5,766 nucleotides of DNA from an uncultured Erysipelotrichaceae bacterium. GTDB lineage: Bacteria > Bacillota_I > Bacilli_A > Erysipelotrichales > Coprobacillaceae. This document shows positions 1 through 5,753 of the stretch, piece after piece. The translations under genes and the position numbers were made by a program. Every line of letters starts with the position of its first letter. The stretch's first letter is position 1. The notes below the pieces were generated by a model. The model was not told where the DNA came from and searched no databases. It saw only the letters and a program-made list of their open reading frames with translations. Location: the NCBI GenBank assembly GCA_900544435.1, contig UQVG01000142.1, positions 1 to 5,766 on the forward strand, in the 5' to 3' direction.

Positions 1-60
1 TTATAAAAATATTTTTAAGTTGATAAAATCTTATTTTTTTAAATTTACCATTTTATTTTT

Positions 61-102
61 TCCAAATAAAATAGAGTATCTAAACTACGGATGCTCTATT
101 TT
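61..102 (-). terminator. Rho-independent terminator of glgB
   Basis: Arms 68-80 and 90-102 form a 13-bp stem (one G-U pair) around a 9-nt loop. Read on the minus strand, the stem begins 9 nt after the glgB stop and runs into a T-rich tail (TTTTATTT). The tail is interrupted by an A, so strength is uncertain, but position and stem length are typical. Confidence 0.75.
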
Positions 103-111
103 ATGAACAAC

Positions 112-2049
112 TTATTTTGTTTTCTTAGTTACTCTTTTTGCTTTCTTTGGTGTTTCCTTTGTTGTTTCTTTTTTAGGTTTCACTTCAAAGATGCAAGCAC
201 TAAATGGTGCTAATTTTACTTCAATATAATGATCTTTATTTAACAATCTTGTCTTTTCATTTGGTTTTGTTTTCTTAGAGCGAATTGCTCGAGGATTAAC
301 AATATTATGACCAGAATAAACATCTTGATCAGTATTTAAAACTTCTTTATAACTTCCTTCAATATTAACTGGTACTTTGTATTTTTCATGCGTATTACCA
401 ACAAAATTCATCACGGCAATAATCGCATTTCCTGCTTTATCTTTTCTTTCAATAGCGAAAACACATTGATCATGATCATCAACAACAAGCCATTCAAATC
501 CTTTTAAATCATAATCCATTTCATATAAAGCCGGATATTTCAAATAAATTTCATTGAGTTTTTGAGTGAAATGATGGAACGCATCATGATCAGGATATTT
601 TAAAATATCCCATCCTAAAGATTTAGATTCATCCCATTCTTTATATTCAGCAAGTTCATTCCCCATGAAATTCAATTTCTTACCAGGATGTAACATCATA
701 TAAACATATAAAGCTTTTACTTGAGCTAATTTATCTCCATGTAATCCCCACATTTTATTAATAATTGTTGCTTTACCATGGACAACTTCATCATGTGAAA
801 ATTCAAGTAAAAATCTTTCAGAATAGAAATAAGCCATTGAAAATGTAATAAAATGACTGTCATATTGACGATAAACTGGATCTTCTTGGAAATATTTCAA
901 TGTATCATTCATCCAACCTAAATCCCATTTATAATCAAATCCTAAACCATGTTCACCTACTGGTTTTGTAACACCTGGATAATCTGTTGAATCTTCCGCA
1001 ATCATCATAACAGTTGGATGATACCCAGACATATGTCCATTTAAACGTTTCATCCATTCCATAGCACCAATATTTTCACCTAAGTTTTTATTACCTTCAT
1101 AATAAATAAGATTACTTACAGCATCAAACCTAAAACCATCAATATGATAATATGTTGCAAAGAATTCTACAGATGATAACAAGAAACTTCTTACTTCATT
1201 TTTACCTAAATCAAAATAAACACTATCCCATGGACTATAACGACGATTATAATCATTATAATCATAAACAAATCCACCATCATACATATGTAATCCATGT
1301 GAATCTTTAACGAAATGTGCTGGCACAAAATCCATAATAACCCCAATGCCTTCTTGGTGGCAGGCATCAATAAATTTCATTAATTGTTTAGGTTGACCAT
1401 ATCTCGATGTTGCACTATAAAAACCTGTTGCTTGATAGCCCCAAGAACCATCAAATGGGAATTCAGTAAGTGGCATAACTTCTAAATGTGTATACCCCAT
1501 TTTTTTCACATAAGGAATAATTTCATCAATAAGTTCTTCATATGAATAATATTCACCATCATCCCCTTCACCTTCACTTTCTCGTTTCATTTTCCATGAA
1601 CCAAGAGAAGCTTCATATATATTAAGTGGTCTATCGTAATTTTTAGTTCTATTTTTTACCCATTGACTATCATGCCAACGATAACCTTCCATATTATAAA
1701 CTTTTGAAGCAGTACCCGGTCTTAATTCACTAAAATAAGCATATGGATCTGCTTTATCAATAATATCTCCTTGAGGAGTTTCAAATCTAAATTTGTACAT
1801 GTCAAATTCTTTGACACCTTCAACAAATACTGTATAAATACCACCATCATTATATCTTTCCATATAACATGGTGTTTCACCCCATTGGTTAAACTCTCCT
1901 ACAACTTGTGCACTTCTCGCATTAGGTGCATAAGTTGTAAAACGTACACCTTTTTTACCATCTTGCATTTCAAAATGTGCACCAAAAATTTTATAAGCTT
2001 GTAAACAATTTCCATCATGGAAAGTGTGAATTAAAAAATTATCAAACAT
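112..2049 (-). CDS. glgB: 1,4-alpha-glucan (glycogen) branching enzyme, GH13 family
   Basis: This cytoplasmic enzyme cuts alpha-1,4 glucan chains and rejoins them through alpha-1,6 links, making branched glycogen (EC 2.4.1.18). An N-terminal CBM48-like domain (about residues 30-125, with VVGEFNQW at 49-56) precedes a GH13 barrel. All four GH13 regions are visible: DFVPAHF (240-246), DGFRFDA (304-310, nucleophile D309), IAEDS (350-354, acid/base E352) and FSHDEVVHGK (417-426, D420). The branching-enzyme signature FMGNEL...EWD lies at 461-473, followed by a beta-sandwich C domain. Length (645 aa) fits the family. The final 20 or so residues form a Lys/Thr-rich tail outside the catalytic fold. 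The start is supported by AAAGGGGAG (2058-2066) 8 nt upstream of ATG. The gene stands alone, without glgC, glgA or glgP beside it, and has its own promoter, cre and terminator. An aberrant substrate preference cannot be excluded from sequence. Confidence 0.95.
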   Translation of the reverse strand: MFDNFLIHTFHDGNCLQAYKIFGAHFEMQDGKKGVRFTTYAPNARSAQVVGEFNQWGETPCYMERYNDGGIYTVFVEGVKEFDMYKFRFETPQGDIIDKADPYAYFSELRPGTASKVYNMEGYRWHDSQWVKNRTKNYDRPLNIYEASLGSWKMKRESEGEGDDGEYYSYEELIDEIIPYVKKMGYTHLEVMPLTEFPFDGSWGYQATGFYSATSRYGQPKQLMKFIDACHQEGIGVIMDFVPAHFVKDSHGLHMYDGGFVYDYNDYNRRYSPWDSVYFDLGKNEVRSFLLSSVEFFATYYHIDGFRFDAVSNLIYYEGNKNLGENIGAMEWMKRLNGHMSGYHPTVMMIAEDSTDYPGVTKPVGEHGLGFDYKWDLGWMNDTLKYFQEDPVYRQYDSHFITFSMAYFYSERFLLEFSHDEVVHGKATIINKMWGLHGDKLAQVKALYVYMMLHPGKKLNFMGNELAEYKEWDESKSLGWDILKYPDHDAFHHFTQKLNEIYLKYPALYEMDYDLKGFEWLVVDDHDQCVFAIERKDKAGNAIIAVMNFVGNTHEKYKVPVNIEGSYKEVLNTDQDVYSGHNIVNPRAIRSKKTKPNEKTRLLNKDHYIEVKLAPFSACIFEVKPKKETTKETPKKAKRVTKKTK

Positions 2050-2075
2050 ATATTTATCTCCCCTTTATGTCATCT

Positions 2076-2104
2076 ATTATAACATATAAATGACCAACAT
2101 TCAC
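2076..2104 (-). promoter_or_regulatory. Candidate sigma-A promoter of glgB
   Basis: A perfect TATAAT -10 box lies at 2076-2081 on the minus strand, 26 nt upstream of the glgB start. The hexamer 17 nt further upstream (GTGAAT, 2099-2104) is a poor -35 match, so the promoter may need help from an activator bound next to it. Expected transcription start is near 2069, giving a leader of about 20 nt that contains the ribosome site. Confidence 0.6.
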
Positions 2105-2109
2105 TAAAA

Positions 2110-2123
2110 AGTTAGCGCTTTCA
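2110..2123 (-). promoter_or_regulatory. Catabolite-responsive element (cre) upstream of glgB
   Basis: On the minus strand this reads TGAAAGCGCTAACT, which matches 13 of 14 positions of the known cre consensus TGWAANCGNTNWCA. It lies about 5 bp upstream of the weak -35 hexamer and is centred near -48 relative to the inferred start site. CcpA with HPr-Ser-P is the expected binder. An upstream location with a weak -35 is compatible with either activation or repression; the sign cannot be read from sequence. Confidence 0.8.
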
Positions 2124-2124
2124 T

Positions 2125-2155
2125 TTTTATTTGCTAAACTTTTTATCAAATAAAA
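2125..2155. repeat. Inverted repeat between the pucR terminator and the glgB cre
   Basis: TTTTATTTG (2125-2133) and its perfect complement (2147-2155) flank a 13-nt spacer. The right arm overlaps the left arm of the pucR terminator, so the two hairpins are mutually exclusive in RNA. No T-run follows it on either strand. It could be a protein-binding site or chance in AT-rich DNA. Confidence 0.35.
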
Positions 2156-2193
2156 AAAGAAGCTAACAGCATTCTACTATTTCTTCTTTTTTT
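2152..2193 (-). terminator. Probable terminator of pucR, overlapping its last codons
   Basis: Arms 2152-2162 and 2183-2193 are perfect 11-bp complements. The upstream arm encodes the C-terminal lysines of the regulator, and the downstream arm is the CTTC plus T-run that follows the stop, continuing into ATTTG. The stem is A-U rich with a 20-nt loop, so it is an atypical and perhaps leaky terminator; some readthrough into glgB is possible. Confidence 0.5.
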
Positions 2194-3343
2194 CTACAAT
2201 TTCTTTAATATAAAAAGCTAACATATAAGGCATTTTTTCTTCAAATGAATCCAATTGACATTCTGTCAGTTCTTTTATCTTATTAAGTCGATAATTGATT
2301 GTATTACGATGCATATATAAGCTTTCTGCCATTGCTTTTTGATTACTATCGAATTTTAAGTATTGATAAAGAGTTTCTTCTAATTGAGTATTATGTTTTC
2401 GATCATAATCAATTAAAACACCTAACATACTACGATACATTTGTCTTAAAATTCCTTGATCTTCAATAATAAACAACAATTGATAAACTCCCATATCATC
2501 AAAATAAATTTGAGGATAATCAAATTGTTTAGCCATTTTACAAGCAGCAATTGCTCTTTTATAACTCAAAATCACACTTCTAAAATCAACCATTTTAGAA
2601 CCAATTCCTAAATGTAAAGTATAATGCAAACGTTTTTTAGCACGCTTATACATTTCATTAATAACTTCTACAAGTGCACTATCTTCTAAGTTATTAAAAA
2701 TCATAATATAATAACCATCAAACCAGAAAAAACTATAATTCCCTTCAACCTTTTCAAAACAAAGTTCCAATTGGAACTTAATACTTCTTCTTTCCATCAT
2801 TCCTAATTCTTCATCAGTTTCTACAGAGATGGCCATGACTTGAAAATCATTTTCCACATCAAAATCCCCTGCTAATTTATTTCTAGATTCTTCTATAATA
2901 GCCGGATTAATCAAAGCATCCATCACCGTTTGATTAATATATTTATCATCTCTTTCAGCACGTAAACAATGATATGAAAAATCTTTGATCATATCTGCAA
3001 TATGCACTTCCCAAGGAACAACTAATAAAGGAAAACTTAGCTCATTACAATAATCAATAATATCTTGATCAATATCAAAAATATACTTTCCAGTATTAAT
3101 AACAAGTCCCACACTATGATATTTAATCAACTGTTCAATAAATTCTTTGAGCTTTTCTTGACTTTGAAATCCTAGACCAGTAGTTACAACAAGTTCTTTA
3201 CCCCAAAGCTGTTGTAAAATGGTTTTATCTTCTACCATTTGTACCCATGTCATAGCATTAGAACACCCATCACTTCCTGCAAGTAAAGTCATTTTATAAT
3301 TCTTTTTAAATTCTCTTAAAGCGTCTTCTATTGTAAATCCCAT
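2177..3343 (-). CDS. PucR/CdaR-family transcriptional regulator
   Basis: This is a one-component DNA-binding regulator, 388 aa. Residues 1-125 resemble the PucR N-terminal sensory domain, including MTWVQMVED (31-39) and the GKELVVTTGLGF stretch (48-59). Residues about 160-275 fit the degenerate GGDEF-like domain of CdaR-type regulators. The C-terminus (about 320-383) is a PucR-type helix-turn-helix: LEETLYQYLKFDSNQKAMAE followed by SLYMHRNTINYRLNKIKELT. GAGGG (3351-3355) lies 7 nt before ATG. Known members respond to purine-catabolism signals (PucR), sugar diacids (CdaR) or other small molecules, usually as activators. No catabolic operon is adjacent, so the ligand and targets are unknown, and the symbol pucR is used here only as a family label. 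The gene is divergent from pckA, and a palindrome upstream suggests autoregulation. Confidence 0.9.
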   Translation of the reverse strand: MGFTIEDALREFKKNYKMTLLAGSDGCSNAMTWVQMVEDKTILQQLWGKELVVTTGLGFQSQEKLKEFIEQLIKYHSVGLVINTGKYIFDIDQDIIDYCNELSFPLLVVPWEVHIADMIKDFSYHCLRAERDDKYINQTVMDALINPAIIEESRNKLAGDFDVENDFQVMAISVETDEELGMMERRSIKFQLELCFEKVEGNYSFFWFDGYYIMIFNNLEDSALVEVINEMYKRAKKRLHYTLHLGIGSKMVDFRSVILSYKRAIAACKMAKQFDYPQIYFDDMGVYQLLFIIEDQGILRQMYRSMLGVLIDYDRKHNTQLEETLYQYLKFDSNQKAMAESLYMHRNTINYRLNKIKELTECQLDSFEEKMPYMLAFYIKEIVEKKKK

Positions 3344-3368
3344 ATCATCACCCTCTTCATTTTACACC

Positions 3369-3389
3369 ATTTGTGCACATTGCACAAAT
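3369..3389. promoter_or_regulatory. Perfect palindrome upstream of the PucR-type gene, candidate operator
   Basis: Arm ATTTGTGCA (3369-3377) and its exact complement (3381-3389) are separated by only 3 nt. The site lies 26-46 bp before the regulator's start codon and downstream of its best promoter candidate, the classic position for an autorepressor roadblock. It could also fold as a 9-bp hairpin in the leader RNA, but there is no T-run. No second full copy is present in the window. Confidence 0.6.
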
Positions 3390-3405
3390 ACTTACAATTC
3401 TTTTT

Positions 3406-3434
3406 AGGATACATGTCTCTACTCAATTTGTCAT
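3406..3434 (-). promoter_or_regulatory. Candidate promoter of the PucR-type regulator
   Basis: On the minus strand ATGACA (-35, 3429-3434, 5 of 6 positions) is followed after 17 nt by TATCCT (-10, 3406-3411, 4 of 6). Predicted start is near 3399, giving a leader of about 55 nt that contains the palindrome and the ribosome site. Weaker alternatives overlap the palindrome itself. Confidence 0.45.
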
Positions 3435-3441
3435 ATTACGC

Positions 3442-3447
3442 TATAAT
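3442..3447 (+). promoter_or_regulatory. -10 box for a plus-strand transcript in the pucR-pckA gap
   Basis: A perfect TATAAT is preceded by no good -35 (best TACTCA at 3420-3425, spacing 16). It is divergent from, and overlaps the upstream region of, the regulator's promoter. It is proposed because a structured segment ending in a plus-strand terminator begins directly downstream. Predicted start is near 3454. Confidence 0.35.
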
Positions 3448-3453
3448 AAACGT

Positions 3454-3613
3454 GTAATAAAAAATGAAATGAAAATAAAAGAGATATCCCATAATATTTA
3501 TATCTCTCATATATTTTACGATTTTCAGTAATAGTTTCCCAATATATTAATTTTTTATTACTCGATTCCCTATATATATAAAGAAGATCATCCCCCTAAA
3601 TGATCTTTTTTAT
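3454..3613 (+). ncRNA. Candidate small RNA with four UCCC motifs (or long leader)
   Basis: This segment of about 160 nt has no plausible reading frame. Predicted elements in order: hairpin 1 (3480-3487 with 3500-3507, 8 bp, 12-nt loop), hairpin 2 (3527-3533 with 3556-3562, 7 bp, 22-nt loop), an unpaired linker, and a terminator hairpin (3584-3591 with 3600-3607). UCCC motifs sit at the closing edge and loop of hairpin 1 (3487-3490), in the loop of hairpin 2 (3537-3540), in the linker (3567-3570) and in the terminator loop (3591-3594). C-rich unpaired UCCC motifs are known in Gram-positive sRNAs such as RsaE/RoxS, where they pair with ribosome sites of metabolic mRNAs. I do not recognise it as a named family, and no search was possible. 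The 5' end is uncertain because the promoter is weak. It might instead be the attenuated 5' leader of pckA. Confidence 0.45.
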
Positions 3614-3616
3614 TTG
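3584..3616 (+). terminator. Rho-independent terminator ending the candidate small RNA
   Basis: AAGATCAT (3584-3591) pairs perfectly with 3600-3607 around an 8-nt C-rich loop (five Cs at 3592-3596), followed by a T-rich tail that starts inside the right arm and reaches 3616. The tail is much better on the plus strand than on the minus strand. No protein gene lies upstream on the plus strand within the window, so it must end a non-coding transcript or attenuate a leader. Confidence 0.75.
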
Positions 3617-3634
3617 TTTATTATCATATTTCCT

Positions 3635-3674
3635 AAAAACACATTAGTTAACTTTCTAATGTGTTTTTTTATTT
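3635..3674 (+). terminator. Second terminator upstream of pckA, possibly bidirectional
   Basis: ACACATTAG-type arms (core 3639-3647 with 3656-3664, extendable by A-T pairs to 3635 and 3668) form a strong stem with an 8-nt loop. T-runs follow on the plus strand (3664-3670, then ATTT) and, more weakly, on the minus strand. It lies 27 nt downstream of the previous terminator stem and 150 bp before pckA, so it is well placed to insulate pckA from upstream readthrough. Confidence 0.75.
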
Positions 3675-3724
3675 ATAAATACTTGAAAACCCTGATAAAA
3701 TCACCATTTTCAACAAACCTATTT

Positions 3725-3738
3725 TGACATTAGCGTCA
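3725..3738. repeat. Short inverted repeat TGAC-N6-GTCA upstream of pckA
   Basis: TGAC (3725-3728) and GTCA (3735-3738) are separated by 6 nt, which resembles a half-turn spaced operator. It lies 13 bp upstream of the pckA cre. Only four bases per arm match, so this could be chance. Confidence 0.25.
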
Positions 3739-3750
3739 TTTATTAAAAAA

Positions 3751-3764
3751 AGTAAGCGCTTTCT
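3751..3764 (+). promoter_or_regulatory. Catabolite-responsive element (cre) upstream of pckA
   Basis: AGTAAGCGCTTTCT matches 12 of 14 positions of TGWAANCGNTNWCA on either strand, with the central AAGCGCTT fully palindromic. It directly abuts the candidate pckA -35. Repression of a gluconeogenic gene by CcpA when preferred sugars are present is the natural expectation. In Bacillus subtilis pckA is controlled by a different repressor (CcpN), and I see no clear CcpN site here. Confidence 0.75.
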
Positions 3765-3765
3765 A

Positions 3766-3794
3766 TGGATTTTATAACATTTTTTTTGTATCAT
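3766..3794 (+). promoter_or_regulatory. Candidate promoter of pckA
   Basis: TATCAT (-10, 3789-3794, 5 of 6) is preceded at 17 nt by TGGATT (-35, 3 of 6), predicting a start near 3801 and a very short leader before AAAGGAGG (3811-3818). TATAAC at 3773-3778 is an alternative -10, which would put the -35 inside the cre. Mapping of the 5' end would decide. Confidence 0.4.
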
Positions 3795-3824
3795 TATATG
3801 TAGGGAATCCAAAGGAGGAATAAT

Positions 3825-5402
3825 ATGGATACATTGAATATCGAAAAATATGGTTTTAATCATACGGGAAACATTTTTAGAAACAATCCGCCTGGTGCGC
3901 TTGTAGAAAAAGCTTTACTTCATAAAGAAGGAAGACTTTCACGTGCTGGTGCTTTATGTATAGAAACTGGAGAAAGAACAGGTCGTTCTCCAAATGATAA
4001 ATATATTGTTGATACACCTGCTGTTCATGATTTGATTGCTTGGGGTAATGTTAATCGTCCTGTTTCAGCAGAAGTTTTTGATCAAGTTTATGATCAAATG
4101 ATTCAATATTTAAATGATAAAGATTTATATATTTTTGATGGTTTTGCAGGAGCTAACCGTAAATATCAATATGGTTTTAGAGTTATCAATGAAAAAGCAA
4201 GTCAAAACTTATTTATTAGAAACTTACTTATTAGACCTAAAAAGGAACAATTAAAAGATTTTAAAGAAGACTTTTTAATTTTAGTTGCTCCTGGATGTAA
4301 AGTAGATTATAAAAAATTAGGATTAAATAGCGAAGCTGCTATTATGATCAATTTTGAAAAACAAATTATTTTAATTGCAGGAACAGGTTATTCAGGAGAA
4401 ATCAAAAAATCAGTTTTCTGTGTTATGAACTATTTACTTCCACAAAAGAAGATTTTTACAATGCATTGTTCAGCCAATATGGGAATTGATGGTGATACTG
4501 CTTTATTCTTTGGATTATCAGGAACTGGAAAAACAACACTTTCAGCTGATCCAAACAGAAGATTGATTGGTGATGATGAACATGGTTGGTCTAGAAATAC
4601 AATTTTCAACTTTGAAGGTGGATGCTACGCTAAATGTATCAACCTTTCAAAAGAACATGAGCCTGAAATTTGGAATGCTATCCGTTTTGGTGCTGTAACA
4701 GAAAATGTTAAATTATTTGAAGATACACGTATTATTAATTTTGATGATGGTTCTATTACAGAAAATACACGTGTTGGTTATCCAATTGATTATATTCCAA
4801 ATACTGTTTCATCAGGAGTTGGACCTATCCCACGTACAATTTTCTTTTTAGCAGCTGATGCTTTTGGGGTTTTACCACCTATTTCTAAACTTGACCGTAA
4901 TGCTGCTATCTATCACTTTGTTTCAGGTTATACAAGCAAACTTGCTGGAACTGAAAATGGTGTTACTGAACCAGAAGCAACATTTTCAACATGTTTTGGA
5001 GAACCATTCTTCCCATTAGATACAGCTTTATATGCTCAACAATTTGGACGTCGTGTAGAAAAATCTGGAGCTAATGTTTTCTTGATCAACACTGGATGGA
5101 CTGGTGGTTCTTATGGTAAAGGACATCGTATTCCATTAAAATATACACGTGCAATGATCAATGCTGCTTTAAATGGTGATTTAGATTTTGTCGAATATGT
5201 CAAAGAACCATTCTTTAATCTAAAAATCCCAAGAAGTTGTCCAGGTGTTCCAGCAGAAATGTTGAATCCTAAAAATACTTGGTCAAATAAACGTGAATAT
5301 GATAAAACAGCTAAAAAGCTTACAAAAATGTTCCAAGAAAACTTTAAAAAATATGATTTACCTAGTACTGTTGTTAAAGCAGGACCTGGTGTTTATAAAT
5401 AA
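3825..5402 (+). CDS. pckA: Phosphoenolpyruvate carboxykinase (ATP)
   Basis: This cytoplasmic enzyme interconverts oxaloacetate plus ATP and PEP plus ADP plus CO2 (EC 4.1.1.49). In gluconeogenesis it runs toward PEP; in many gut anaerobes it runs toward oxaloacetate as a CO2-fixing, ATP-yielding step. At 525 aa it is full length. Visible motifs: substrate-binding GRSPNDKY (53-60, R54), the metal and substrate site with Y189, K194 and K195 (GYSGEIKK) and H214 (MHCSANMG), the ATP P-loop GLSGTGKTT (230-238, K236), the kinase-2 motif LIGDDEHGW (247-255, D250/D251), and ENTRVGYP (313-320, R316). All catalytic positions equivalent to the E. coli enzyme appear present. AAAGGAGG lies 6 nt before ATG, fixing the start. 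The gene is monocistronic, with a cre upstream and a perfect hairpin terminator downstream. The GTP-dependent form is excluded by the motif set. Confidence 0.97.
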   Translation: MDTLNIEKYGFNHTGNIFRNNPPGALVEKALLHKEGRLSRAGALCIETGERTGRSPNDKYIVDTPAVHDLIAWGNVNRPVSAEVFDQVYDQMIQYLNDKDLYIFDGFAGANRKYQYGFRVINEKASQNLFIRNLLIRPKKEQLKDFKEDFLILVAPGCKVDYKKLGLNSEAAIMINFEKQIILIAGTGYSGEIKKSVFCVMNYLLPQKKIFTMHCSANMGIDGDTALFFGLSGTGKTTLSADPNRRLIGDDEHGWSRNTIFNFEGGCYAKCINLSKEHEPEIWNAIRFGAVTENVKLFEDTRIINFDDGSITENTRVGYPIDYIPNTVSSGVGPIPRTIFFLAADAFGVLPPISKLDRNAAIYHFVSGYTSKLAGTENGVTEPEATFSTCFGEPFFPLDTALYAQQFGRRVEKSGANVFLINTGWTGGSYGKGHRIPLKYTRAMINAALNGDLDFVEYVKEPFFNLKIPRSCPGVPAEMLNPKNTWSNKREYDKTAKKLTKMFQENFKKYDLPSTVVKAGPGVYK

Positions 5403-5404
5403 AA

Positions 5405-5441
5405 ATATCGGATATCTTATAAGATATCCGTTTTTTTATTG
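5405..5441. terminator. Bidirectional terminator between pckA and the Rpn-like gene
   Basis: Bases 5409-5430 are a perfect palindrome whose arm CGGATATCT gives a 9-bp stem with a 4-nt loop. Seven Ts follow on the plus strand, 6 nt after the pckA stop codon. On the minus strand the tail ATATTTTTATTT follows, so it can also end the convergent reading frame, whose stop codon lies inside the T-run. Confidence 0.9.
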
Positions 5442-5753
5442 AATCATATCTTTAATTGTTTGTAATTCTTTGTTTTCTATTAAAGCTTTAAATATGTCAT
5501 TATATTGTGATAATGTTAAATTTTCTAATATTTGAACACTTTCTTGAGGATATTTACTTTTAAAAAGCATTAAAGTATTTTCTTTAGCTTTCAAAAGTTC
5601 TCCTTCTTTTAAGCCTTCTTCTTTACCTTCTTGACGTATTCTTACTTTCTCTTGATGATGTTGTATCTTGACAAGCTGTCTTTTACTGGCTGCTAATACA
5701 AGTTCTTCATCTTCATTGAACTGATCCATCTTTTCTTTCATCATGATAACCAC
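5436..5753 (-). CDS. C-terminal part of an Rpn/PD-(D/E)XK transposase-like protein, probably partial
   Basis: The visible 105 codons have the composition of the tail of Rpn-family (recombination-promoting nuclease, putative transposase) proteins: an acidic helical lead-in (MDQFNEDEELVLAASKRQ), a charged Glu/Gly/Lys repeat (QEGKEEGLKEGE) and a short Leu-rich C-terminal helical part (ILENLTLSQYNDIFKALIEN). No nuclease domain is present. The frame has no stop between 5753 and the window edge (codons for Glu, Ser, Asn and Leu precede the GTG), so the gene most likely continues beyond base 5766 and the nuclease part lies outside. The alternative is a short independent product from ATG at 5744: GAGGTGG lies 5 nt upstream of it, and this is better than the GTG at 5753. 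Family assignment is by pattern recognition of the tail only. It converges on pckA and shares its terminator. Confidence 0.6.
   Translation of the reverse strand: MVIMMKEKMDQFNEDEELVLAASKRQLVKIQHHQEKVRIRQEGKEEGLKEGELLKAKENTLMLFKSKYPQESVQILENLTLSQYNDIFKALIENKELQTIKDMIQ

Noticed and set aside
1..66. Possible promoter or gene end at the left edge
   Set aside because: The stretch is almost entirely A and T with trivial palindromes; nothing distinguishes a promoter from background and no reading frame enters it.
1905..1913. Second copy of the regulator half-site (TTGTGCAC) in glgB
   Set aside because: Only a half-site inside coding sequence, without an inverted partner.
1771..2004. A 77-codon plus-strand reading frame inside glgB
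   Set aside because: It is antisense to the conserved N-terminal domain of glgB; the composition (Cys, Phe and Thr rich) is that of a shadow frame.
2624..2637. cre-like TGCAAACGTTTTTT
   Set aside because: It lies inside the regulator's coding sequence and misses key positions of the consensus, including the terminal CA; no promoter is nearby.
3480..3507. Hairpin 1 as a terminator
   Set aside because: There is no T-run after it on the plus strand, and on the minus strand no gene is upstream that it would end; better read as a structural element of the candidate RNA.
3724..3729. Perfect TTGACA as a -35 box for pckA
   Set aside because: No acceptable -10 lies 16-18 nt downstream (the sequence there is AAAAAG); the nearest TATTAA is only 11 nt away.
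3454..3824. Known riboswitch or T-box leader upstream of pckA
   Set aside because: I see no T-box sequence (AGGGUGGNACCGCG) and no conserved core that I recognise from common riboswitch classes.
3669..3863. A 64-codon minus-strand reading frame overlapping the pckA start
   Set aside because: It runs antisense through the pckA ribosome site, promoter, cre and a terminator T-run, has low-complexity composition, and shows no recognisable domain.
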